Below, piece by piece: positions 29,624 to 37,553 of a stretch of 64,000 nt of DNA. Numbering within the stretch: the first letter of the stretch is position 1; each line of letters starts with the position of its first letter. The translations under genes and the position numbers were made by a program. The stretch is from Nocardia pseudobrasiliensis NBRC 108224 (GTDB taxonomy: Bacteria > Actinomycetota > Actinomycetes > Mycobacteriales > Mycobacteriaceae). The notes under the pieces are model-generated. The model was given only the letters and a program-made list of their open reading frames with translations, was not told where the DNA came from and made no database searches. The stretch is from contig NZ_BDBS01000027.1 of assembly GCF_001613105.1 (NCBI RefSeq), positions 62,001-126,000 on the forward strand, given 5' to 3'.

Positions 29624-30298
29624 TCATCCGGTGACCGTCGCGAGCACCCGGGCGATGACGGCCGGGTCGGTCAGCAGGTCGTTGTGCTTCAGACAGCCGG
29701 TCTCGATATTGGTCGCACCCGCCAGCTGCGCGCTGTGGTGCGGCACGACCTGCTCGTCGCACGACGACCACAGCGCGGTGTAGGCGGTGGGGCCCGGCGT
29801 CTCGACGCCGGAGTTCAGCTTGGTGATCACATACGAACCGGGCGTCATATCCCGGCACCCCTGATCCCAGGTGGCGCACAGCCAGGCCACCTCGGTGCCG
29901 TGGTTCGGGCTCGCCAGTGTGACCAGATGCGAAATCCGGTTTCCCCCACCGAATTTCGCGACCCAGCGCGCCGACAGACCGCCCAGGCTGTGGGCGACGA
30001 TATCGACCCGGCCCGCACCGGTCTGCCGCAGCACCTGATCGACATAGGCGCTCAGCTGCCCGGCGACCACCTCATTGGTGGATCGGGCCGTGTCGTAGTC
30101 CCAGGCGAACATCCGATCGGCCGGATAGCCGCCGGTGCGGAACGCCGCCTGCGCCGAACCCCAGACTCCCGCATCGGCATTGCGGCCGTGGATGAAGATC
30201 ACCGGCGTGGCGGGCGCGCCGGCCCGGGCGGGCGCGGCGGTCGTCATACCGCTCAGCGCGGCAGCGACGGCCAGGACGGCAATGAGCAAGCGGCGCAC
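29624..30298 (-). CDS. Secreted triacylglycerol lipase-type hydrolase
   Basis: 224 residues. A signal peptide ends at APARA (~26). The alpha/beta-hydrolase core follows immediately: VIFIHGRNAD (oxyanion loop), nucleophile elbow VAHSLGGLSAR, ASPNHGTEVAWL with the likely acidic region, and a C-terminal GCLKHNDLL holding the catalytic His. Cys pairs suggest disulfides. The pattern is that of Bacillus/Streptomyces LipA-like (class 2) lipases. The start is GTG at 30298 with GAGGGG upstream; the open frame extends further but lacks signal-peptide sense. Confidence 0.88.
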   Translation of the reverse strand: MRRLLIAVLAVAAALSGMTTAAPARAGAPATPVIFIHGRNADAGVWGSAQAAFRTGGYPADRMFAWDYDTARSTNEVVAGQLSAYVDQVLRQTGAGRVDIVAHSLGGLSARWVAKFGGGNRISHLVTLASPNHGTEVAWLCATWDQGCRDMTPGSYVITKLNSGVETPGPTAYTALWSSCDEQVVPHHSAQLAGATNIETGCLKHNDLLTDPAVIARVLATVTG

Positions 30299-30425
30299 CC
30301 GCGTAATCCCCTCGTTGATGAAACCCGTTCGCACGCAACAGATATCACAGGCACGCGCCGAACGCGCGCGAAACGGCCACAGCCGCGTTCGTACGCCGTA
30401 AATCTCCGTATGCCATGCTGTCAGG

Positions 30426-31298
30426 GTGAGCAATGAAGCTGACTTCTCCGAACCGCGGCGCATCACCTTCACCGGGTACGGCGGCATCACGCTGGCGGGC
30501 GAGTCCTGGGGACCCGAGGACGGCCCGCTCGCGGTGTTCCTGCACGGCGGCGGCCAGACCCGCCACTCCTGGAAGGAATCCGGGGCCGCGCTGGCCAAGG
30601 CCGGCATGCGGGCGGTGCTGCTCGACGCGCGCGGACACGGGGAAAGTGACTGGGCGCCCGACGGCAACTACCGCCGCGAGGCCATGACCGCCGATCTGCT
30701 GGGCATCCTCGCCGAACTGGGCCGCCCCGCGATCGTGGTCGGCGCGAGCATGGGCGGATTGACCGCGCTGCTGGCCACCGCGCGCCCGGGCAGCGAGCGT
30801 ATCGCCGGACTGGTGCTGGTCGATGTGGTACCGCGGCCGGAACACAAAGGCGTCGAGCGCGTCCTGAACTTCCTCGGCGCCAACCCCGAGGGCTTCGCCA
30901 GCCTCGACGAGGCCGCCGACGCCGTCGCCGCCTATCTGCCGCATCGCCCGCGCCCGCGTACCACCGAGGGTCTGCGCCGCAATCTGCGTCTGTGCGAGGA
31001 CGGCCGGTGGTACTGGCACTGGGATCCGGCCATGATGTCCGGCGGCGGCGAGGACGTCGAACGGCATACCGAACTGCTCGAGCAGGCGGCCCGGCAGCTG
31101 AGCATCCCGGTGCTGCTGGTGCGCGGGCGGCTGTCCGACGTGGTCAGCGAGCAGGGCGTGGCCGAGTTCCGAAACCTGGTGCCGCATATGGAGTACGTCG
31201 AGATCGGCGGCGCGGCGCATACGGCCGCCAGCGATGTCAACGACGAATTCTCCGACGCCGTGGTCGATTTCGTCCGCGCCCACCTCGAGACGCGCTGA
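30426..31298 (+). CDS. Cytosolic alpha/beta hydrolase
   Basis: 290 residues without a signal peptide. LAVFLHGGGQTRHSW is the oxyanion loop, LLDARGHGESDW follows, the nucleophile elbow is VGASMGGLTA and the catalytic His is in EIGGAAHTAAS. The order fits the epoxide hydrolase, haloperoxidase and ester hydrolase group; the substrate cannot be told. GTG start at 30426. Divergent from the secreted lipase. Confidence 0.88.
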   Translation: MSNEADFSEPRRITFTGYGGITLAGESWGPEDGPLAVFLHGGGQTRHSWKESGAALAKAGMRAVLLDARGHGESDWAPDGNYRREAMTADLLGILAELGRPAIVVGASMGGLTALLATARPGSERIAGLVLVDVVPRPEHKGVERVLNFLGANPEGFASLDEAADAVAAYLPHRPRPRTTEGLRRNLRLCEDGRWYWHWDPAMMSGGGEDVERHTELLEQAARQLSIPVLLVRGRLSDVVSEQGVAEFRNLVPHMEYVEIGGAAHTAASDVNDEFSDAVVDFVRAHLETR

Positions 31299-31302
31299 CC
31301 CG

Positions 31303-31962
31303 CTACAGCGTGACCGGAGCGCCGTACACCACGGCACTGGTCGGACCGTTGTCGGTGAACAGGACCATCCGCACATACATACGCACCGACACCGGTCCCA
31401 GCGCCGCGGTCACGGCGACCCGGGTACCCGAAAGATCCGCGTACGCGGCCGAACTCGTCATCGCGAACTTCGCGAGGCTACGGTCCACGACGCCACCCGG
31501 GTCGATCACCACCTTGGCATCCTCCTCGGGCCAGGCCGTCCCCCCGGATCCGACCGAACCGCCCGGTGCGACCGCGCCGGTGGGATCGACGGCGACCGTG
31601 GGCCCGATGGTGATATTCGCGGCGGGCGCGTTGCCGATCAGCTGCACGCCCCACAGCGTTGCGGGCCGGGCGAATTCGAGGCCCACATCCAGAATCGCGC
31701 CCCGAACCCGCGCACCGATCGGCCCGTCGACCGAGCCGATACCGATGCCGTCCACGAACGCCTCCCGGCTGAGCGGATTGCCGTCCAACGCCGGCACCGC
31801 ACGCACCCGGGTATCGGCCGAACTGACGGTCAGCGCGAATCCGTCTGGCGTACGCACACTTTCATGCTGGTCGATACGGATCTCGGTCGCGTGCGCCGAG
31901 CCCGAATCCGGGGCGGCGACCGCCAGCGCGGCGGCCACCAGAACCGTCGTCACACCTCTCAC
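31303..31962 (-). CDS. MspA-family porin-like protein (copy 1)
   Basis: 219 residues: a signal peptide (VLVAAALAVAAPDSGSAHA) and a mature beta-rich domain. The order 'TRVRAVPALDGNPLSREAFVDG', split here as TRVRAVPALDGN and PLSREAFVDG, then VRGAILDVGLEF, an acidic middle loop and a final LSGTRVAVTAALGPV matches MspA and its close relatives. MspA forms octameric mycolate outer-membrane channels. The central loop has a Pro/Gly-rich stretch unlike MspA's pore constriction. GTG start overlapping the small upstream ORF (GTGA). Confidence 0.82.
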   Translation of the reverse strand: MRGVTTVLVAAALAVAAPDSGSAHATEIRIDQHESVRTPDGFALTVSSADTRVRAVPALDGNPLSREAFVDGIGIGSVDGPIGARVRGAILDVGLEFARPATLWGVQLIGNAPAANITIGPTVAVDPTGAVAPGGSVGSGGTAWPEEDAKVVIDPGGVVDRSLAKFAMTSSAAYADLSGTRVAVTAALGPVSVRMYVRMVLFTDNGPTSAVVYGAPVTL

Positions 31963-32159
31963 GGCTGGGGCGACACCGGTTCCGGCACCGAGAACGGATG
32001 ACCGCCGAGGATGAACGGCACCGGTTCGGGATCCGGCACATTCACCGCGGGGGCGTTCGAGCCGCCCCCGGCCGGATCGCCGTCGGCCCACGCCACCGCC
32101 GCCGGGCCGATCGCGACCGCAGCCAGCGCCAGCACGCACGCCATACGCACTCTGTTCAC
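31959..32159 (-). CDS. Small Pro-rich secreted protein between two MspA-like genes
   Basis: 66 residues from GTG at 32159 with GAGAGGAG upstream. A clear signal peptide (VLALAAVAIGPAAVAWA) leaves a ~40-residue mature peptide rich in Pro, Gly, Asn and Val, with no Cys. It overlaps the downstream MspA-like gene and lies 13 bases after the upstream one, so all three form one operon. No family is recognised; an accessory or periplasmic partner of the porins is possible. Confidence 0.72.
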   Translation of the reverse strand: MNRVRMACVLALAAVAIGPAAVAWADGDPAGGGSNAPAVNVPDPEPVPFILGGHPFSVPEPVSPQP

Positions 32160-32172
32160 GACATCGCTCCTC

Positions 32173-32886
32173 TCACAGTTGAACCGGATCGCTGTACACG
32201 ACCCGGGTGATCCGACCGCCGTCGGTGCTCATGCTCATCCGCACATAGATCCGCAGCTGAACCTGCCCGATCGCCCCGCTCACCGCCACGCGCGTACCCG
32301 AAAGGTCCAGATACGCACCGGGATTGGACAGCGCGACCTTGGCCACGCTGCGCTCGACGCTGCCGCCGGGGCGCAGGTTGACCTTGACCGCGTCCGAGGG
32401 GATCACGGTCACGTTCACTCCGCCGGATACGCTCACATTCGGACCGCCCGCGCCCACACCCGCGGTCACGGTGTTGGTGACCGACAGGCTCGGGGTGGCG
32501 ATATCGACCTCGACTCCGGTGAGCGCCACCGGATATCCGATCTCGAAGCCGACATCGAGCACCGCGCCGCGCACGGTCGCGCCTGCGGGACCGTCGACCT
32601 GCCCGACCGCGATGCCGTCGAGGAAGGCCTCACGACCGAGCGGACTGCTCTCCAGCGGCGGCACGCTGCGCACCCGGGTATTGCCCTCGGTGACCATGAC
32701 CGAGTAGCCGTCCAGGGTGTCGGCTCTTTCCTGATGGTCGATCCGCACGCCCAGCGACGCCGGATCCACGAACCCCGCGGCCGCGGGCGTCGCACCGGCG
32801 ACCACCGCGACGCCGACAGCGCCGACAGCGGCCACCAGATATCCCGCGCGACCAATTCCTCGCCACGGCGACACACGAATATTCAC
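32173..32886 (-). CDS. MspA-family porin-like protein (copy 2)
   Basis: 237 residues. A long signal peptide ends at TPAAA; the mature domain carries NTRVRSVPPLESSPLGREAF, VRGAVLDVGFEIGYPVALTG and LSGTRVAVSGAIGQVQLRIY, the MspA order, and is clearly paralogous to copy 1. Its middle region is Val/Ser/Gly-rich. GTG at 32886 with AGGAG upstream. First gene of the three-gene operon; the promoter should be just upstream, around an AATATCC/GGATATT inverted repeat at 32970-32988. Confidence 0.83.
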   Translation of the reverse strand: MNIRVSPWRGIGRAGYLVAAVGAVGVAVVAGATPAAAGFVDPASLGVRIDHQERADTLDGYSVMVTEGNTRVRSVPPLESSPLGREAFLDGIAVGQVDGPAGATVRGAVLDVGFEIGYPVALTGVEVDIATPSLSVTNTVTAGVGAGGPNVSVSGGVNVTVIPSDAVKVNLRPGGSVERSVAKVALSNPGAYLDLSGTRVAVSGAIGQVQLRIYVRMSMSTDGGRITRVVYSDPVQL

Positions 32887-33441
32887 GCCGACTCCTGCTC
32901 GAATCGCTGAAATGTAGCTGCAATCTCCCCGACGCATTACGAATGCAGATGCAAATTGATCGCGTCGATAATATCCGATAGGGATATTACGGGTTGGTTA
33001 ACTTTCGGGGTACGCCGCGTTGAATCCTGCAACTTGACGCCGACTTATCGCTACCACCTGGAACTATCTGTCAGGACGTGCTCGGGATCACAGCGCCTAC
33101 CGTTGGCCGGACAGAGGCCTAATACCAAGCTAGAGGCAGGTGCGCTACGCGGTCGCCGGACCTCCGATCCACAGCGTCGACGCAATCCCGAATGAACCGG
33201 AGGTTAATACACAGAGATTCAACCATTACCCCGCTCACGAAGTCGCATTCGGACAAATCAGTCACCTCCGGTCCGAAATGGCGGAATTCCAATACCGAAA
33301 ACGTGATCTTGGCCACAGCCGAGATATATTTGCTTGTAAATTACGGAATTCCATCGCATACCATCACCTCGTATTCGCGATGGACGCATTTCGAATACGC
33401 CGTCCACAACCCGACACAATGTCTAACGAAGGAGTAGTGCA
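32887..33441. other. AT-richer intergenic region between porin operon and RiPP cluster
   Basis: About 555 bases with no gene that I can support; short open frames exist but have weak codon bias. It is visibly richer in A and T than its surroundings, especially 33180-33440, consistent with a promoter and regulatory zone and possibly with the edge of a transferred cluster. It contains AATATCC-N5-GGATATT at 32970-32988 near the porin operon start and GTATTCG-N14-CGAATAC at 33371-33398 near the precursor gene. Confidence 0.7.
33371..33398. promoter_or_regulatory. Inverted repeat upstream of the thiopeptide precursor
   Basis: GTATTCG (33371-33377) and CGAATAC (33392-33398) are perfect inverted arms whose centres are 21 bases apart, about two helical turns. 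The site ends 43 bases before the precursor ATG. It could bind a dimeric regulator such as the LuxR-type response regulator encoded at the far end of the cluster (inference). Confidence 0.45.
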
Positions 33442-33582
33442 ATGGGCACTGAGACCAAGGAACTGATCGATTTCTCGCAGGTCGAGATCATCGACTTCGC
33501 CGACTCCGTCAGCATGCCGGAGGTCGGCGCCTCGAGTGGCTGGGTCTGCTGCTCGTCGTCGAGCTCGTCGTCCTGCTGCTGA
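33442..33582 (+). CDS. Thiopeptide-type RiPP precursor peptide
   Basis: 46 residues. The leader (1-30) is acidic, has an FSQVEIIDF helix-like recognition stretch and ends MPEVGA, close to lactazole-type leaders that end with a Pro-Glu-x-Gly-Ala cleavage site. The proposed core (31-46) is SSGWVCCSSSSSSSCC: four Cys in two adjacent pairs and a run of seven Ser, with Ser first as thiopeptides require for the pyridine. GAAGGAG stands 7 bases before the ATG. It directly precedes all the modification genes. A polyazole product without pyridine is the main alternative. Confidence 0.9.
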   Translation: MGTETKELIDFSQVEIIDFADSVSMPEVGASSGWVCCSSSSSSSCC

Positions 33583-33650
33583 GTTAGGTCCGTCGCCGGA
33601 GCAACGCTCGGAGCGAGAACCTGTTCGCTGTCGGAAACGGGGAGGTCGAT

Positions 33651-34571
33651 GTGGTCGGGATCGGATTCGAGACGGATGACCGGCAAGTAGTAGCCGTGCT
33701 GCGTCACACCGTCGATCCGGTGTTCCGGTGGTTGCGTGACGGCCACGGCGTATTCGATTCGTATCTTCGGGGGGCCCTGGACGATTCGTCCGCCCTGCGG
33801 ATCACGATCTGCACTCGCGCCGGGGACTTGACCGATGCCATCGGGGACTGGATCGGCAATGCCGCGGGTGTCCAACCCGATTCGATCGCCTACCACGCCG
33901 TCACCGAGCCGGTCGATCATCAACCGGTCCGGACCCGTATGTCCGAAGGCCTGCTGCGGTGGAGTGCGGAGGCCGGCGACCGTACTCCACTGCACTGCGC
34001 GGTCTCGCTCATGTCGGCGGTCGCCGATCTGCATCCGGCCGGGCGCGCGCACGGACTGATCTCGTTCAAATCCCATGTCGAGGGCCTGTCCAACAATCTG
34101 CTGTCCCCCGACAACCGCCAGCGGCTCGACGCCACCGCGCGCCGCTGGATCGATGCCGAGGCGGACTGGCTGGGCCAGACCGCCGAAGCGGCCCATTCGC
34201 CGTGGACGATCCCACTGGCCTGGTCGTTCGGCCACTTCCAGGCGCTCGGCGCCACACCCGCACCCGCGGCGTCCGGCGCGGCCGTGCGCTCGCGGTTCCA
34301 CACCACCTACGGCGAACTGATCGACGACTACGACGAGCCCTGGTTCCGCGCCCTGCGCGAACTGCTGAGCTTCGTCTACGCGAATCTGTTCCCCCTCATC
34401 GGGATCGGCCTGAAACTGCGCCTCGCCGCGGCCACGATCCTCACCGAATACAGCGCGCGGACCGGCTGGGATCCCGCCGCGATCTTCGCCAAGCTCGACC
34501 GCGAGGCCACCCCACCGGACCTCGCCCACTACGCGCCCACCCGATACGAAGGGATCGACGTCTCGCTATGA
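33651..34571 (+). CDS. Probable thiopeptide pyridine synthase (LanB C-domain/TclM-like)
   Basis: 306 residues. The segment GLISFKSHVEG at ~135-145, preceded by an HCAVSLMSAVADL helix, resembles the SFRSH region of thiopeptide [4+2] cycloaddition enzymes (TbtD, TclM, LazC). RSRFHTTYGEL near 215 may hold the acid/base residues. Similarity is weak, as is normal in this fast-evolving group. It directly follows the precursor, at the place lazC would be expected. GTG at 33651 with GGGGAGG upstream. Its TGA overlaps the next ATG. A second role as an elimination protein is less likely because another gene carries clearer motifs. Confidence 0.6.
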   Translation: MVGIGFETDDRQVVAVLRHTVDPVFRWLRDGHGVFDSYLRGALDDSSALRITICTRAGDLTDAIGDWIGNAAGVQPDSIAYHAVTEPVDHQPVRTRMSEGLLRWSAEAGDRTPLHCAVSLMSAVADLHPAGRAHGLISFKSHVEGLSNNLLSPDNRQRLDATARRWIDAEADWLGQTAEAAHSPWTIPLAWSFGHFQALGATPAPAASGAAVRSRFHTTYGELIDDYDEPWFRALRELLSFVYANLFPLIGIGLKLRLAAATILTEYSARTGWDPAAIFAKLDREATPPDLAHYAPTRYEGIDVSL

Positions 34572-35110
34572 GCAACCGCGGCCAGGCGATATCGTTCACC
34601 GTCGCCTCATTGATCCTGCTGTTCCTGCTGAATACGGCCTATCCCACGCTGTGGCGCCACGGTTACCGCCTCGCCTTCGCGTATCTGTGCGTACTGGTCG
34701 TGATCAGCCTCGCGACAACGGTTTTCGCCTGGCGCAGCCCGCCCGCGCGACCGGGCGCACAGCCGCAACCGGCCCGGATGAACTTCACCTGGATCGTGGT
34801 GATCGAGGCCGCCGCGCTGGGGGCGGGCAATTCCTACATCCTCAACAACCACTACGACTCGGTCTGGATGGTGCCGTGGTCGGCCTTCGTCGTCGGCGCG
34901 CACTTCCTGATCATGATGTGGTCGTATCGGCGGCCCATCTACGGCGGTATCGCCGCGGCGATCCTGGCCGGCACGGCCGTCGGGGCCGTCGCGGGCGCCA
35001 GCGGCTATCGGCACGGCATGGTGGCCACGGTGCTCACGGTGCTGTTCACGACGCTGACCGCCTCGTTGCTGATCGCCTACTCGCGCACCCCGCGCGGATC
35101 CACCGCGTGA
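34568..35110 (+). CDS. Multispanning membrane protein of unknown function in the RiPP cluster
   Basis: 180 residues with about five or six hydrophobic segments: ~8-26, 38-58, 75-94, 103-120, 127-147 and 150-173. No family is recognised. The ATG overlaps the preceding stop (ATGA) and the gene ends 10 bases before the LanB gene, so it is cotranscribed with the modification enzymes. Thiopeptide and lanthipeptide clusters often encode small membrane immunity proteins; that role is possible but unsupported by motif. It is not an ABC permease. Confidence 0.75.
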   Translation: MSNRGQAISFTVASLILLFLLNTAYPTLWRHGYRLAFAYLCVLVVISLATTVFAWRSPPARPGAQPQPARMNFTWIVVIEAAALGAGNSYILNNHYDSVWMVPWSAFVVGAHFLIMMWSYRRPIYGGIAAAILAGTAVGAVAGASGYRHGMVATVLTVLFTTLTASLLIAYSRTPRGSTA

Positions 35111-35120
35111 GGTCCGGTTC

Positions 35121-37553
35121 ATGAAGACCCCGCTACCCCTGGCGGCCCTGCGGCGCAATGTCGTCGCGTATCGGCCGCTCGCGCCCGAGTCGACGCGCGA
35201 CTGGTGTGTCGAATACCGTGCCGTCCTCGACGAATCCGCGACCGTCGCCGGGGAACTGCACACCCTGGCCTACCGGGCCGTCGCCGATGTCGACGCCGAT
35301 ACCGCCCGCGTCCTGGTCGATCTGCAGCGCCGCCTGCGCGACGGCAGACGCCTGCCCGATCTGCCCGAGGCGCTGCGCGCCGATATCCGCCTCGCCGACG
35401 CGGCCACCCGCCACGCCAAGCTGCGGCGGCGACTGGCCGAACTGGAACAGGAACTGCACGACACCGCCGAGGACCGGATCGCCGACGAACGCGCCACGCT
35501 GGCAACGCTTCTCATGCGACCGGAATTCGCCGAGACCGCCGCCCTGAGCTCCCCCGACCAGTACCGCGGGGTCACCGGCTACGCCGCCACCGGCGGCCGG
35601 GACCGCTCCAAGAGCGCCCGTCGCGCCGAACATCGATTACTGGATCTGGCCTATCGAGCCATGCTGCGCACCACCCCGTTCGGTCGGCTCACCGCCGTCA
35701 GCGTGCACCCCGACGACGCCGCGAGCGGCAGCTCACTGTGGGAGCTGGCCGGCGCCGCGCCGACCGGAATCATCCGCGTACTGCATCCCTCGTTCTCCCA
35801 GCAGTATTCGATCCAGGGCGGCGAGCGGCCCGGATCGCGATGGCAGCTCAATCACAGCGTGTCGCGCGCGCCGGACTCCGGTGTCGTCCGCTTCGCGGCC
35901 GTCGGACCCGATGGGCTGGTCCGCCAGATCCGTTTGCCGGAAACGGCTTTCGTGCGCGCGCTGCTCGCGGTCGCCGACACCGGACCCATGCCGATCGACG
36001 AGCTGACCGCGCGGCTGGCCGAACAACTACCCGGTCCGAGCGCGCAGGCTCTGACCGGGGCCGTGGACAATTGCGTCACCAACGGCCTGCTCGTCCCCGC
36101 CCCCGACACCTTCCGGCCGGTGACCTCACTGGATCTCGACGACGAATTCGGCCGTGATCTGGCCGACGCCGCCGCGGCCACCGGCGACGAGCGGGTCCGG
36201 CGCATCCTCGAGGTGCGTACCGCGCTCGAGACCCGGGCGACCGTCGTGGGCCGCCCCATTCAGCCCACGGTGTACGAGGATTCGCTGGCAGCGCCGACAC
36301 CGACCGATCTGCGGGCGGCCCGCGACTCGATCGACGGCCTGGACGCAAGTCTGCGCCTGCGCTCGGTCTACGACCGCAATGTCGATCTGCGCCTGATCAG
36401 CACCGCCGCCTACTGCGAACTGTTCGGCGCGGATCAGCAGCTGCCGCTGCTCACGGTCGCACGCACGCTGGTGGAGAAGACCTACACCCGCTATCAACTC
36501 GCGCTGCGCGACGATATCGCCGAGCGCGATCTGGGCCGACTGGTGCACAGCCCGGCCTATCCGACGCTGCGGGCGCTGCGCCACGAAATCGACGCCGCGG
36601 TCGGCGAACGCGTGCGCGCGGCGGCGAACGCGCCCGAGGTGCGCTACTCACCCACCGATGCGGCCGCCCTGCTCGCCGCCGCACCGGCCGAGCTCGATGA
36701 GCTGTTCGAGCTGTCGTACGCGGTGTATCTGCAACGGTTTCCCGGGGGCGTCGTCGTCAACGACGGCTATGCGGGTAACGGTTCGATGCTGGCCCGCTTC
36801 CTGCACGACCGGATTCCCGAACACGCGGGCGCGCTCGACCTGTTCCGCGACCGAATCCGCGCGTGGCCGCGCCCGATACAACAGGTCACCGATCTGCACG
36901 GCATGTCGGTCAATCACTGCCCAGCCCTCACCCCGGAGACCGCCACGGCGCAGCGGTGGTCACGGCTGCGCCTGCGGGTGCGTCCCGACGGGCTCGGCCT
37001 CGAGATCCTCGACGAGGACGATCGTCTCGTCGCGCCGATGTCGTTCGGAACCGGTATGCCGGAACGGTTTCCGTATCACGTGCGGCTGGTGAGCTGGCAG
37101 CAGCTCGGCGGGCGGCTGATCCGTACACCGATGACGGCCCGGCATCGGGCGGTCGGCGCGGATCCGGATCGGGTGAGCGCGGTACCGCGGCTGCGCGTGG
37201 GCGATGTGGTGTTGGACCGCCGCCGCTGGTACGGCCTGACGCCCCTGTTCGCGGGACTGCTGTCCGAACGTCGCCCGGCGCACGCCCTCGCCGGACTACG
37301 CCGCCGCTGCGCGGAATTCGGCCTGCCCGAACAGTTCTTCGTCAAACGCGATCTGTGGCGGATCGATCCGCAACGCCCGCACCCGAAACCGGTCTTCGTC
37401 GACGCGGCGAGCCTGCTGTCGGTGAGCACCCTCGGCAAACGCCTCGGCGACGAGCGGGACTTCACCCATATCGAGGAGGCCCTGCCCGCCGGATATCCCG
37501 GCCGCGCCGCCGCCGAGATCGTGCTGCACGAGGACGTCCGCCGTGTCCGCTGA
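35121..37553 (+). CDS. Lantibiotic-type dehydratase, tRNA-Glu-dependent glutamylation domain (LanB-N, TbtB/LazB-like)
   Basis: 810 residues. The hallmark RTTPFGRLTAV at ~183-193 and the opening basic Pro-rich segment match the LanB N-terminal glutamylation domain (Lant_dehydr_N). It transfers glutamate from tRNA-Glu to Ser/Thr side chains; a separate protein then eliminates it to give dehydroalanine. The size fits thiopeptide TbtB/TclK-type split dehydratases, which lack the C-terminal elimination domain. Here that domain is found in a later gene. The stop lies 11 bases inside the next gene. Confidence 0.92.
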   Translation: MKTPLPLAALRRNVVAYRPLAPESTRDWCVEYRAVLDESATVAGELHTLAYRAVADVDADTARVLVDLQRRLRDGRRLPDLPEALRADIRLADAATRHAKLRRRLAELEQELHDTAEDRIADERATLATLLMRPEFAETAALSSPDQYRGVTGYAATGGRDRSKSARRAEHRLLDLAYRAMLRTTPFGRLTAVSVHPDDAASGSSLWELAGAAPTGIIRVLHPSFSQQYSIQGGERPGSRWQLNHSVSRAPDSGVVRFAAVGPDGLVRQIRLPETAFVRALLAVADTGPMPIDELTARLAEQLPGPSAQALTGAVDNCVTNGLLVPAPDTFRPVTSLDLDDEFGRDLADAAAATGDERVRRILEVRTALETRATVVGRPIQPTVYEDSLAAPTPTDLRAARDSIDGLDASLRLRSVYDRNVDLRLISTAAYCELFGADQQLPLLTVARTLVEKTYTRYQLALRDDIAERDLGRLVHSPAYPTLRALRHEIDAAVGERVRAAANAPEVRYSPTDAAALLAAAPAELDELFELSYAVYLQRFPGGVVVNDGYAGNGSMLARFLHDRIPEHAGALDLFRDRIRAWPRPIQQVTDLHGMSVNHCPALTPETATAQRWSRLRLRVRPDGLGLEILDEDDRLVAPMSFGTGMPERFPYHVRLVSWQQLGGRLIRTPMTARHRAVGADPDRVSAVPRLRVGDVVLDRRRWYGLTPLFAGLLSERRPAHALAGLRRRCAEFGLPEQFFVKRDLWRIDPQRPHPKPVFVDAASLLSVSTLGKRLGDERDFTHIEEALPAGYPGRAAAEIVLHEDVRRVR

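Noticed and set aside
33583..33650. Terminator between precursor and the next gene
   Set aside because: Only a 4-base GAGC/GCTC stem was found near 33600; too weak to report as attenuator.
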